A stretch of 64,000 bases of DNA, taken from NCBI GenBank assembly GCA_002691145.1, contig NZHE01000023.1, forward strand, positions 31,643-95,642, given 5' to 3'. Position 1 is the stretch's first letter; each line of letters begins with the position of its first letter. The stretch is from Rickettsiales bacterium. GTDB lineage: Bacteria; Pseudomonadota; Alphaproteobacteria; Methylaequorales; Methylaequoraceae. The position numbers and the translations under genes are program-made. The notes below the pieces were generated by a model. It did no database searches. It was not told the DNA's origin and saw only the letters and a program-made list of their open reading frames with translations. Positions 1-8,508 of the stretch are shown one piece after another.

Positions 1-1
1 A

Positions 2-190
2 AATTATGATAACTTGCAAATTGATAAATACAAAAATAAAAGAGTAATTGATGATCTTAAAATAGAATTAACAAGTAGAATTAAAAAAGAGAAAATGGTT
101 CAAATAAAAAATATAGATTTTGATTCAGCATTAGATTCTATTGACCAAAAAATAAGAAAAAAAGAGAAAGAGTTTAAAAATGAAGCCTGA
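2..190 (+). CDS. 3' end of an unrecognised protein (5' partial)
   Basis: An open frame runs from the window edge to a TGA at 188-190, giving the last 62 residues of a protein whose start lies outside the window. The visible part is very rich in Lys, Glu and Ile (for example VIDDLKIELTSRIKKEK) and looks helical. No catalytic motif or family signature is visible. It overlaps the next gene by 11 bases, so the two are probably translationally coupled. I do not recognise it. Confidence 0.5.
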   Translation, partial: NYDNLQIDKYKNKRVIDDLKIELTSRIKKEKMVQIKNIDFDSALDSIDQKIRKKEKEFKNEA

Positions 191-422
191 TAATAAAAAA
201 TTAATAGATGATGTGAAGAACCATCTTAAAATTAAAAAAAATAAAAAAGAGATAGTAAGTAATAAAAGGCCAGATGATTTGATAGAAAAGCTTTCAAATA
301 GCCAAATTAAAGTAGCAGAAAAAATCATTGAGAAAGAGGTAAAAGCATGGATAAATTGCAATGCTTTGAATCTCTCAAAAGAATTAATATCTAAAGAAAT
401 AGACAAAAAATTTAAAAAATAA
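180..422 (+). CDS. short PopZ-like (DUF2497) protein
   Basis: An 80-residue, highly charged protein. The N-terminal half is Lys/Asp-rich with no recognisable domain. The last 35 residues (EKEVKAWINCNALNLSKEL, then ISKEIDKKFKK) follow the pattern of the alphaproteobacterial PopZ/DUF2497 C-terminal oligomerisation region, which in other alphas reads roughly LRPMLKxWLDxNLPxLVExLVxxEIxR: the KxW, the Asn four residues on, and the EI pair are in register. PopZ organises the cell pole and anchors ParB-parS in Caulobacter, where it is about 180 residues with a long acidic-proline linker; that linker is absent here. The ATG overlaps the preceding stop by 11 bases. Family assignment rests only on the C-terminal pattern, so it is moderate. 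Confidence 0.5.
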   Translation: MKPDNKKLIDDVKNHLKIKKNKKEIVSNKRPDDLIEKLSNSQIKVAEKIIEKEVKAWINCNALNLSKELISKEIDKKFKK

Positions 423-433
423 ACATTTTTTTA

Positions 434-449
434 TGGCACAATAATTGCT
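434..449 (+). promoter_or_regulatory. sigma-54 promoter for the 471-2463 gene pair
   Basis: TGGCAC-AATAA-TTGCT matches the sigma-54 -24/-12 consensus (TGGCAC-N5-TTGCW) at every defined position with exact spacing. Transcription would start near 460, just before the ribosome site (AAAGGTGG, 460-467) and the ATG at 471. The same motif precedes fliS, the large flagellin and flgL in this window. Confidence 0.85.
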
Positions 450-470
450 CTTTTTTGTAAAGGTGGTTAT

Positions 471-1451
471 ATGAAGCTTTTAATAACAAATATTGTTTAT
501 GGGCAAGTTTATGCTGGAATATTTTTAAATCAACATTTAAAAAGCATATTAGATAAATCTAATCTTCCTTCAATTGTGCCTGATTGTGAAGTTAAATATA
601 TTTTATATACTGATCATCATACAAAGTTTCTCATTGAATATCATCCAATGTGGATAGCTTTATCCAAGTTAGTTAAAACAGAAATAAAATTTTTTGATAC
701 AAACCTAACATTTGAAGGTCGTTATACGTATTTGAGATCAATGTTGATAGATTCCATGAAAATAGCAATGGAAGGGGATTATATACTATCACCTATTGTA
801 GCTGATTTATATTTTGCAAAAGATTTTTACCCTAGGATTTTGAAAAGATTTAAAGAAGGATATGATTCAGTCTTAGTCACTGGAATGCGAAGTTCTGCTG
901 AAGCAATGATACCTAGATTAAATCAATCGCAAGGTGCACTAACTGATATGGAACTTTTTGATTATGGCTATGAATGTCTCCATCCTTTGTGGGTGGCATG
1001 TCATTGGGATGCTGTCCAATTTTCAAGAATACCTTATGTCCTACTTTGGAATGCATACCCTGGTTTTATGTTACGAGCTTTTTCAGTTACCCCTATAGCA
1101 TTTATTCCAAATAGTGAAATGTTAGATTGCAATATGATTGATGCAGATGTCCCTTATCACTGTAAGAAACCATTTTGGGCTTTGGACTGGGTTGATGCAC
1201 CAGTTATGGGAATAGAGCCATTAGAGTGTTTCTATCCACCTTTCAGTAACCACAAAGCTACCACCAAATACGTTGGAATAGATTTCGCAAGTAAAGCAAT
1301 TAACCCAAAGCAATATGATTTTTTGAAAGTCAAAAGTTATTTTCCATGTAAGGAAAGAGTAAAATTAAGTGATAAGCAAATCAAACAATCAGATAACGTG
1401 GTTAAAGAAATATTAGAGTACGTTGAATCTTCAAAACGCAAAGCTTCATAA
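471..1451 (+). CDS. glycosyltransferase-like protein of unknown family, first of a tandem pair
   Basis: A 326-residue cytoplasmic protein with no signal peptide. I do not recognise a named family. The layout (N-terminal beta-rich MKLLITNIVYGQVYAGIF, a middle segment DYILSPIVADLYF around 103-115, then HPLW at 171-174, HWD at 178-180, LRAFS at 201-205 and MIDADV at 222-227) resembles uncharacterised bacterial proteins thought to have a GT-A-like glycosyltransferase fold, but a DxD metal site is not clear. The next gene is a close paralog. A consensus sigma-54 promoter lies directly upstream, like those of the flagellin, flgL and fliS genes, so a role in flagellar filament modification is the best inference. 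A good Shine-Dalgarno (AAAGGTGG) supports the start. Confidence 0.6.
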   Translation: MKLLITNIVYGQVYAGIFLNQHLKSILDKSNLPSIVPDCEVKYILYTDHHTKFLIEYHPMWIALSKLVKTEIKFFDTNLTFEGRYTYLRSMLIDSMKIAMEGDYILSPIVADLYFAKDFYPRILKRFKEGYDSVLVTGMRSSAEAMIPRLNQSQGALTDMELFDYGYECLHPLWVACHWDAVQFSRIPYVLLWNAYPGFMLRAFSVTPIAFIPNSEMLDCNMIDADVPYHCKKPFWALDWVDAPVMGIEPLECFYPPFSNHKATTKYVGIDFASKAINPKQYDFLKVKSYFPCKERVKLSDKQIKQSDNVVKEILEYVESSKRKAS

Positions 1452-1452
1452 A

Positions 1453-2463
1453 ATGAAAAGTTTAAAGAAAAAGTACATAATTACAAATATTTTATACGGA
1501 AATATGTACACTGATATATTTTTAAATCACCACTTAAAAAGCTTAGCAGACATTTCCAACATACCCAATATCAGCAAAGAATTTCAAATACAATATGTAC
1601 TGTATATAGACAAATTTAATCTTCCAATTGTAGAAAAAAATTTTTATACAAAAAAATTAAGTGAGCTTATACGCTTTGAATTTCAAATTGTAGATTTAGC
1701 TGAAAAGAATTGGAATTATGAGTCTAGGTACGGAGTTTTAGAAAACACACTTCAAGACGGATTGAAACGGGCTATTTCTGAAAACGCACTTTTTAGTCCA
1801 TTATGTGCTGATTTAGTAGTTGCAAAGAACTTCTTTTCTAAAATCACTAAAAAAATAGAAGAAGGATATGATTCAGTCAATGTTTTACCAATGAGAACGG
1901 CTGCCGAACCGATGACTCAGTTTTTAAATCAACATAATGGTGCTTTAAGTGATATGGATCTTTTTGAATATGGATATGCATGTCTTCATCCACTTTGGGG
2001 TGCATGCCACTGGGATTCTCCTCAATTTTCAAAACTTCCTATCTGCTTCATATGGAATACATATCCAGGTATGTTTGTTAGGTCATTTTCAATCAGCCCA
2101 ACAATCTTTATTCCAAACAAAAAAATGCTTAATTGTAAAATGATAGATGTGGACGTATTACAATTTTTAAATAATCCATTCTTAGCAGAAAACTGGACTG
2201 ATTGTCCAATCATCAATGTTGAACCAATAAGATGTTTTTATCCTGCTTTTAAAAATAAAAAAGCTAATTCTTTAAACTGTGCAAAAGATATTTCTAAAAA
2301 TTTCGTTGCTAAGTTAGCAAAGTGCCAAATTCCTTACATAAAAAATAAATTATATTATCCTAATAAAAAATGTGTAAAAATATCATCTAAAAAGGTAAAA
2401 CAGTCTAACGATGTTGTAAGAACTCTTTTAGAGAATTATAACAGTCAAAAGGAAGTATCATAA
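1453..2463 (+). CDS. glycosyltransferase-like protein of unknown family, second of a tandem pair
   Basis: A 336-residue paralog of the preceding gene, sharing its whole plan: YIITNILYGNMYTDIFLNHH at the N terminus, then ACLHPLWGACHWD, FVRSFSISP and MIDVDV. The ATG at 1453 is chosen over an in-frame ATG at 1423 because alignment with the paralog begins there and the earlier start would overlap the upstream gene by 29 bases; at 1453 the spacing is one base after the upstream stop. The pair therefore forms an operon under the sigma-54 promoter at 434. The two copies have drifted considerably, which argues for two acceptors or two donors rather than a recent duplication. Substrate unknown. Confidence 0.6.
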   Translation: MKSLKKKYIITNILYGNMYTDIFLNHHLKSLADISNIPNISKEFQIQYVLYIDKFNLPIVEKNFYTKKLSELIRFEFQIVDLAEKNWNYESRYGVLENTLQDGLKRAISENALFSPLCADLVVAKNFFSKITKKIEEGYDSVNVLPMRTAAEPMTQFLNQHNGALSDMDLFEYGYACLHPLWGACHWDSPQFSKLPICFIWNTYPGMFVRSFSISPTIFIPNKKMLNCKMIDVDVLQFLNNPFLAENWTDCPIINVEPIRCFYPAFKNKKANSLNCAKDISKNFVAKLAKCQIPYIKNKLYYPNKKCVKISSKKVKQSNDVVRTLLENYNSQKEVS

Positions 2464-2544
2464 TTTTTCTCATCTTTAATTAAATTTGCAATAAGAGATA
2501 AAATGATATAATGATCTTAATATTATTTTTACTTTTTAATACTA

Positions 2545-3414
2545 ATGCAAAATCTAAAAAATTTGTTATTTAAATTAAGGTTTAGCCATTTTTTCTTAAA
2601 AGTTTACTATTATTCAAAGAAATTTATTTCAAATTATAATAATTTTAAATTCTGTAAAAAAGAAACTATAAAAAGATCGGTTGGATTCAAAAAAGTTGAA
2701 TTAAAAAATAATAAAGTATTAGAGGAGGCAATATTATTTTCAAAAAAAAAGTTTGATTTTTCGTATATGAAAAAAAATGCAATAAAAACTGATCTAAAGA
2801 AAGATTTTCTTAACATTTGCGAATTTAGTGTTTTAGATTTTGAACCACTTAAAAATTTAGCAATTGAAAAAAATATAATTGAAATTTCTTCAAATTATTT
2901 AAGAACTCAACCTATTCTGTATAGTTCTACGGTATGGTTAAGTAATTATGTAAAAGAGGAACCTTCTTCCTCACAACTTTATCACTTTGATAGAGAGGAT
3001 TTATTTCAGCTAAAAGTTTTTATTCCTTTAGAACCAATTATAGAAAGTTCAGGTCCGTTATCTGTAATATCTTCAAAGCAAAGTTCAGAATTTATTTGGA
3101 ATAATCTTAAAAAATTCAAAATTATTACTCTGAAAGATAGAATTTGTGATAATGAAATAAACAATAATATCAAAAATTTACAAGAATCTTCTCAAATTGC
3201 AAACCCTGGACAACTTATATTTGTTGATACTACAAACTGTTTGCATTATGGGAGCAGGTATTCCAAAAGTATTAAATATCACTTATCTTTCCAATATATT
3301 TCACCTTTCTCAGAAAGATTAAATTCTTTTATGAAAAGTTTTAAAAAGAATGAATATTCAAATAGTTTAGATACATTGAGTTATGTTGAATGGAAATATC
3401 ACAATCAAACCTAA
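2545..3414 (+). CDS. phytanoyl-CoA dioxygenase-like Fe(II)/2-oxoglutarate oxygenase
   Basis: A 289-residue protein. The Fe(II) facial triad is visible as His147-x-Asp149 (YHFDRED) and His234 (CLHYGSR), with Arg238 four residues on as the likely 2-oxoglutarate carboxylate anchor. The core between them (FIPLEPIIESSGPLSVI) is typical of the PhyH family, whose members hydroxylate small molecules or lipid-linked substrates. The substrate cannot be read from sequence. The first 45 residues look like an extension before the fold. It follows the glycosyltransferase-like pair by 81 bases and converges with the AlgJ-like gene, overlapping its end by four bases. Confidence 0.65.
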   Translation: MQNLKNLLFKLRFSHFFLKVYYYSKKFISNYNNFKFCKKETIKRSVGFKKVELKNNKVLEEAILFSKKKFDFSYMKKNAIKTDLKKDFLNICEFSVLDFEPLKNLAIEKNIIEISSNYLRTQPILYSSTVWLSNYVKEEPSSSQLYHFDREDLFQLKVFIPLEPIIESSGPLSVISSKQSSEFIWNNLKKFKIITLKDRICDNEINNNIKNLQESSQIANPGQLIFVDTTNCLHYGSRYSKSIKYHLSFQYISPFSERLNSFMKSFKKNEYSNSLDTLSYVEWKYHNQT

Positions 3415-4490
3415 TCTTGAATTTTTTTTCCTTGGTTAAGTTTAATAAATTGGTTTATGTTATTTATATTTAAATACTGATTTATCTCATTATCAATTTC
3501 AGATAATTTAGCTAACATCCTCGCTGAAACCGTTTGTCCATAAGAATATGGGTTCAAAAACTCTGAATCACTTGTATTTAATTCAGAAGGATCGGTAAAA
3601 TAAAATATACTCTTGTTTAGTTTTAAATTAAATAGTTTCTTTGATTTTTCAATGTAAAAACTCTTTTGTTTTTTTTTCATTTCTTTATAGATTGATGGTG
3701 CAAACGGAGGAACAATTATTATTGCTTTACTTCCATATTTTTCAACTAAATCAATAAATTTAATTAATGAATTAATATTTTCCTTATTTACTTTTGGAGA
3801 TGTATTCAATTCAATGGAATTTTTTAAATCATCCTTATTATATTCAAAATTGATAGATGTATTTCCATAATGCCATGAACCATCTTTTTTTGTTCCGTGT
3901 TTATCTTTTGCTAGAGCTCTCAGTCCTATAGGACACTTATCTTTCCTTTTCAGGATTGTTAAAAACTCTGAAAAATTCAAGTCACCTCTGTAGATCCATA
4001 CATATGGTAAATACAATTTGTAAATAAGAGATGTCCACCTTCTTAAAAGAAAAAACTTATTCTGAGATCCCGTATTATCTAAATTTGATAACCACCATGG
4101 ATCAATTGTTAAAATAACCACCTCGGGCGAAAAAATCTCAAAAACTTTATTAATTTCGTAAATTGAATTTTTTGAACTCGAAATATACTGACCAAGAACA
4201 TAACTTGTCATAGAAAAAAAATCTCCACTATAATTATTTGCAGTTCCTGGCCCTGTAACAACTATTTTAGGTCGAATCTGTTTTATCACTTCATAACCAA
4301 GTTCCCATTTTTGAATTCCAGCTGAAACTTGTTGAACCACACATTCATCCGAGTTTATCTGAATTAACGCTGAATTTTGTGCATTTGAATATTCACCTGC
4401 TTTAAATTGAAAAAAAATTGAGGGTAAACTTATAAATAAAAAGATAATAAAAACAATAATTATTCCATATATAAACTTTTTAATTTCCAT
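3411..4490 (-). CDS. AlgJ/DltD-like membrane-anchored protein, partner of the MBOAT acyltransferase
   Basis: A 359-residue protein with one N-terminal membrane anchor (residues 7-27, FIYGIIIVFIIFLFISLP) and a predicted periplasmic domain. This size and position, two bases after an AlgI-type MBOAT gene, is that of the SGNH-like partners (AlgJ, AlgX, DltD) that finish O-acylation of an exported polysaccharide or glycan. The block I region of an SGNH hydrolase would fall at VVTGPGTANN (residues 77-86), where a Ser nucleophile is not obvious, and IDPWW near 135 resembles the later core strand. Function is inferred mostly from context and topology. Confidence 0.6.
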   Translation of the reverse strand: MEIKKFIYGIIIVFIIFLFISLPSIFFQFKAGEYSNAQNSALIQINSDECVVQQVSAGIQKWELGYEVIKQIRPKIVVTGPGTANNYSGDFFSMTSYVLGQYISSSKNSIYEINKVFEIFSPEVVILTIDPWWLSNLDNTGSQNKFFLLRRWTSLIYKLYLPYVWIYRGDLNFSEFLTILKRKDKCPIGLRALAKDKHGTKKDGSWHYGNTSINFEYNKDDLKNSIELNTSPKVNKENINSLIKFIDLVEKYGSKAIIIVPPFAPSIYKEMKKKQKSFYIEKSKKLFNLKLNKSIFYFTDPSELNTSDSEFLNPYSYGQTVSARMLAKLSEIDNEINQYLNINNINQFIKLNQGKKIQD

Positions 4491-4492
4491 TT

Positions 4493-6051
4493 TTAAAAGC
4501 TAAAATATAAAAAGTCCACAGTGATATTTGACCAAAAAATTGAGGTGCTTAGAATTAAAAGGCATGTTACAAACACTCCGTTGCTAAAACTTAGTTTAAA
4601 ATTAGTTCCATTATTATTTTTGTTTAAAAAGTTGAATCTTTCCATATTATTAGAGAAAAAATATATTATTATAACTGATATTGATAAAATAATGAATACT
4701 TCAGAATTTAGATTACCAAGCCAACCCAATCCGCTAGGTGGATAAGAAAATATTTTTTCAAAAATTGGAAAATTTTCAATTAATCTTGGAGTCATTTGAA
4801 CTCCATTTAGTCCCAACATAGATTTAAAGATTACGACGGCACTAGAAACTGAATCCGATCTAAATAAAACCCAACCAAAATTTACCGATAGAGTTGTAAT
4901 TAAGAATGATATAATTTTTATGTGCAGCTGTTCCATATTTAAAATTTTATATTCTCTATTGTAAACTTTAAATACGTGATTTATGCATACTAATATACCG
5001 TGATAAATTCCCCATAGTATAAATGTATACCCAGCTCCATGCCAAAACCCGCTTATAAAAAAAGTAATCATTATTGGAAAAATTATAAAATAAAAAGTTT
5101 GCCTAGGATTCTTTAAATTTAAAAAAGAGTCCTTTTGAATAAAACCTTTAAATGGTTTATAAATATAGTTTTTTAAAAAATCAGAGAGAGAAATATGCCA
5201 TCTTCTCCAAAAGTCAATTATACTAAGTGATTTGTAAGGAGAATTAAAATTTATTGGAAGGATCACACCAAACATTAAACCTAAACCCAGTGCCATGTCA
5301 CAGTATCCAGAAAAATCAAAATATAGTTGAAACATATAGCAAAAAGATCCAATCCAGGCCTCAAAAAACAATGGATTATGTCCATTTGCTACAGATTCAA
5401 ATAAATTAGAGGCAAAAAGATTTAAATGATCTGCAATAAAAACTTTTTTAAAAAGACCTAGAACAAACAAACTTATTCCAAATAACAATTTGGATAAATT
5501 GAACTTACCAAAATTTTTATCAGCATATTGTTTTAGGGCAAATTTTTGTTGAACTATTGGACCTGCAATTAATTGTGGAAAAAAAACTACAAAAAGAAAA
5601 TATTCTAAAAAATTATGTTTTGAGGTTTCTGATTTGTATGAGTCAACCAAATAAGAAATTTGTTGAAAAGTAAAAAAAGAAATTGCTAAGGGTAAGATAA
5701 CTCCCTTGAAATTAATGCCATGTAAAATAAAGTTATTTAAATTTAAAATAATAAAATCAGTGTATTTAAAAAAGCTCAGTAACAAAATATTGAAAGTTAT
5801 GCCTAAAACTAAAATTTTTTTTTTTATGATTTTGGGAATTACATATAAGCGTTCCAAAAAAGTAATTAGTAATAATTGATCCAATTAATAAAAATACATA
5901 TTCAATTTTCCAATATCCGTAAAATAACAACGAAGAAATGCACAAAACAATAATTGAAGAATTTCTTCCCAAGAATTTATGACATAAAAAAAAAAATAAT
6001 TAATGTTATAGGCAAAAATATGTAAATAAATTCTATTGAAGAGAATGACAT
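4493..6051 (-). CDS. AlgI-like MBOAT O-acyltransferase, interrupted by two homopolymer frameshifts
   Basis: Multi-pass membrane-bound O-acyltransferase. The long intact frame (4493-5884) holds the core, with FWRRWHISLSDFLKNYIYKP and the catalytic-His segment SGFWHGAGYTFILWGIYHG. It lacks the family N terminus, which is encoded upstream in two other frames: MSFSSIEFIYIFLPITLI from an ATG at 6051, then SLLFYGYWKIEYVFLL up to about 5823. The frame jumps occur at an 11-base A/T run at 5986-5996 and another at 5815-5825; shortening each to 10 restores one 518-codon frame matching AlgI in length and order. It could be a real decayed gene, assembly error, or a product made by polymerase slippage. 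Probably transfers acetyl or another acyl group across the inner membrane with its AlgJ-like neighbour. Confidence 0.75.
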
Positions 6052-6209
6052 ATATTTATTATACAAAATCTTTATTTAATACTAAAGATCTGTTTTCTTA
6101 CTTAATAAGAAATCTTGAACACTTTCAAAGAAGCATTAAAATTGAGATAACATATATTATTTAAAAAAAAGATAATTTTTATTTTCTTCAATTTAGAATA
6201 TTTACAACA

Positions 6210-6237
6210 TTGAAATAAATAAAAATGATAATATACT
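6210..6237 (+). promoter_or_regulatory. sigma-70 type promoter for tRNA-Leu
   Basis: TTGAAA (6210-6215), a 16-base spacer and TATACT (6232-6237), placing the start near 6244, about 19 bases before the mature tRNA. The rest of 6052-6262 holds nothing I recognise. Confidence 0.5.
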
Positions 6238-6262
6238 CATAGAAATTTATTTAGTTTGAATT

Positions 6263-6350
6263 GCGCTCGTGCTGAAATTGGTAAACAGACTGGACTTAAA
6301 ATCCAGCGGAGTCTGACTCCTTGTCGGTTCAAGTCCGACCGAGCGCACCA
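6263..6350 (+). tRNA. tRNA-Leu (anticodon UAA)
   Basis: Acceptor arms GCGCTCG (6263-6269) and CGAGCGC (6340-6346) pair perfectly, followed by discriminator A and an encoded CCA (6348-6350). The anticodon stem CTGGA/TCCAG encloses CTTAAAA with TAA at 6297-6299. A long variable arm (GGAGTCTGACTCC region) marks a class II tRNA, and GGTTCAAGTCC forms the T arm. It reads TTA/TTG leucine codons, which dominate this AT-rich genome. Confidence 0.97.
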
Positions 6351-6374
6351 TTAGATTTTTTTGTTTTATTAATT

Positions 6375-7091
6375 ATGTTTAAATTTTCTTTTATTTTTTT
6401 AATTTTCATCTTTAATTTATCTTTTTCCAATGAGAGAACTATTCAAAATGATTTTGATAATAAAATTAAAAATTTTATTCTAAAAAACCCAGAGGTAATT
6501 ATTAAATCACTCAAGATTTATGAGGAAAATCAAGCAAAAGAAGAAGAGAAGGAAAAAAATAAATTTATTTCTGAAAATTCTGAAGAAATTTATAAAAGTA
6601 ATGGAAATTTATATGATGGGAAAGTGGATTCGGATTTAATAATTGTTGAATATTTTGATTACAATTGTGGATATTGTAAGAAATTTCATCAGGAACTTAG
6701 GTCTGCTTTGAAAGAGGAACAAAATCTTAAAGTTGTGTATAAGAATTTACCTGTTCTTTCTGAAAATTCAAAATTTTTGGCGAAAATTTCGATTGCAATT
6801 GGTCTTACAAGCAATAAAAATTTTCTTAGTTTTCATGAGTTTGTAATGAACTCAAAAAAGCAAATAAAGGAAAATGATTTAAAAATGAAGATTCAAAATT
6901 TGAATCTAGATTACTCTAAAATATTGGAACTATCGAAATCAAAAGAAATAGAAAAAATAATCGAAAAAAACTTTATTCAAGCTAACAGTCTCGGCATTAG
7001 AGGTACGCCAGCGATAGTTGTAAAAAATGAAGTAATTGAGGGATATGTTAGTAGAAAATTAATTAGATCGCTTTTACAAACTCAACAATAA
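6375..7091 (+). CDS. DsbA-family thiol:disulfide oxidoreductase, periplasmic
   Basis: A 238-residue secreted thioredoxin-fold protein. The ATG at 6375 gives a clean signal peptide (MFKFSFIFLIFIFNLSFS); the longer in-frame start at 6321 would lie inside the tRNA. After a charged helical stretch, the fold begins at IVEYFDYNCGYCKKFHQEL with a CGYC active site, and the cis-proline loop is RGTPAIVV near the C terminus. The architecture (N-terminal helical leader, DsbA fold, no long dimerisation domain) matches the Com1/DsbA-like group common in alphaproteobacteria, which oxidise or isomerise envelope proteins. It follows the tRNA by 24 bases and converges with the next gene. Confidence 0.85.
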   Translation: MFKFSFIFLIFIFNLSFSNERTIQNDFDNKIKNFILKNPEVIIKSLKIYEENQAKEEEKEKNKFISENSEEIYKSNGNLYDGKVDSDLIIVEYFDYNCGYCKKFHQELRSALKEEQNLKVVYKNLPVLSENSKFLAKISIAIGLTSNKNFLSFHEFVMNSKKQIKENDLKMKIQNLNLDYSKILELSKSKEIEKIIEKNFIQANSLGIRGTPAIVVKNEVIEGYVSRKLIRSLLQTQQ

Positions 7092-7540
7092 ATATTATTT
7101 TTACTATTTTTTCCAGTTTTAAACTTTGCAGCAAAACCATTGCTATATAAGATTTTTTTTCCGTGGTGACTTAGAAAAAGATTGTGACTTACTAATGCGT
7201 TCATTTCCCTAAGATGTTTTTTTGTATTGTCCTCATACTCTGCAGCAAATTCATTCTCTTGTTGTATCACATGAATAATTTCATGTAAGAGAATTCCCTG
7301 GGCACAAACATCCTTAAGTGGATTTAGAGAATTAATTAAAAAAATTTCATTGTTTTTATTCATAGGTGTGTAAGCTATTATTTCACATGGTCTTCCACAA
7401 GCAAGATCTTGTAACTCTTTTTGTTCAATAAAATTCAAATTAATTGGGTTTATTGGTTTTGGGTGTTCAGTATTACTTGTAATCCACAAAATTAAAGATA
7501 ATATTACTTCGTTTATATTTTCAAATTTCATATTTAACAT
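7082..7540 (-). CDS. small putative zinc metallopeptidase (HExxH)
   Basis: A 152-residue protein with a zincin-type HEIIH in ILLHEIIHVIQQENEFAAEY, where the downstream Glu residues could supply the third ligand. An N-terminal hydrophobic stretch (VILSLILWITS) is short and does not make a clear signal peptide. Four cysteines (two in DLACGRPCE) may stabilise an exported domain. I do not recognise a named family. It overlaps the DsbA-like gene's 3' end by 10 bases and is divergent from the peptidase gene at 7558 with only 17 bases between starts. An in-frame ATG at 7531 is an alternative start. Confidence 0.55.
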   Translation of the reverse strand: MLNMKFENINEVILSLILWITSNTEHPKPINPINLNFIEQKELQDLACGRPCEIIAYTPMNKNNEIFLINSLNPLKDVCAQGILLHEIIHVIQQENEFAAEYEDNTKKHLREMNALVSHNLFLSHHGKKILYSNGFAAKFKTGKNSKNNIYC

Positions 7541-7557
7541 TATAAATTTTAAAGCAA

Positions 7558-8508
7558 ATGAGCAATAAAAAATTTTTTACACATTCTTCTCTACCCGAAA
7601 TGTATGAACTTGATGTTGGTAATAATAATCTGATTTATTTAGAAATTAGTGGCAAAAAAGATGGATTACCAATTTTATTTTTACATGGAGGTCCTGGTGG
7701 ACATTGTAGAAGTGATCATCACGGACTTTTTGATCCCAAAATCTTCAAATCAATAATATATGATCAAAGAGGTTGCGGAAAAAGTAAACCGTATAGAATC
7801 TTAGAAAATAATAATACAAAAAATTTAATCTCTGATATAGAAAAAATTAGAGAATTTCTAAAAATTGACAAATTTATTTTAGTGGGAGGGTCTTGGGGGG
7901 CAACATTAGCGTTATGTTATGCTCAATTATATCCACAAAATATTAGAGGCATAATATTAAGATCAGTCTTTCTTGGCACAATGGCAGAGATAGATTGGGC
8001 ATTTATAAATGCTCCTAAAATTTTTGCTCCTGAACTTTTCAATTCGTTTTGCGAACAAGCCAAAGCTAAAAATCATAAAGAAGTTTTAGAATTTTATATC
8101 AAAGCAATTCTTTCTGATCAATCTGTATATCATTCATGGATTTGGCATGATTATGAAAGAATACTATCACAAATAAACCCCAATTCTCATAGCTTTGAAT
8201 CTAAAGAAAAAATATTACAAAGAAACGGATGTCCAAACTCTCCTTTAATGGAAACTCATTTTATTAAAAATAAATTTTTTATTGAAGATAACCAAATTTT
8301 AAAAAACATGAAAAAAATAGAACATATTCCAGGTTATATTGTACAGGGAAGGTATGATTTAATTTGTCCTCCTGAAAATGCTTTTAAACTTCATGAGAAA
8401 TGGAAAAATTCGAATATTAAGATCATCAATACTGCTGGTCATTCTTCATCTGATGAAGGTATAACTGAAAATTTATTCTCAGCTTTAAGTGAGATTACGG
8501 AGTTTTAA
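7558..8508 (+). CDS. pip: proline iminopeptidase (alpha/beta hydrolase)
   Basis: A 316-residue alpha/beta hydrolase of peptidase family S33. The oxyanion motif LHGGPGGHCRSDHH and YDQRGCGKS are diagnostic of proline iminopeptidase. The nucleophile elbow is GGSWGATLAL, with Asp in QGRYDLICP and His in AGHSSSDEG completing the triad. Length matches the family (about 310-320). It removes N-terminal proline from peptides in the cytoplasm. It ends with a four-base overlap of the convergent queG. Confidence 0.9.
   Translation: MSNKKFFTHSSLPEMYELDVGNNNLIYLEISGKKDGLPILFLHGGPGGHCRSDHHGLFDPKIFKSIIYDQRGCGKSKPYRILENNNTKNLISDIEKIREFLKIDKFILVGGSWGATLALCYAQLYPQNIRGIILRSVFLGTMAEIDWAFINAPKIFAPELFNSFCEQAKAKNHKEVLEFYIKAILSDQSVYHSWIWHDYERILSQINPNSHSFESKEKILQRNGCPNSPLMETHFIKNKFFIEDNQILKNMKKIEHIPGYIVQGRYDLICPPENAFKLHEKWKNSNIKIINTAGHSSSDEGITENLFSALSEITEF

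Noticed and set aside
51..190. C terminus of ValS for the first partial gene
   Set aside because: valS often neighbours DUF2497 genes, but the visible residues show no ValS C-terminal coiled-coil pattern, so no name was given.
5766..5972. 68-residue frame as a separate small membrane gene
   Set aside because: It is the N-terminal part of the AlgI-like protein in a shifted frame, with the true start further upstream at 6051; it begins at a TTG only because the frame opens there.
7971..7988. TGGCAC in pip as a sigma-54 site
   Set aside because: No TTGC at the required spacing. The same failure applies to TGGCAC at 28654 and 48236 and to its complement near 35300, 52559 and 55889.
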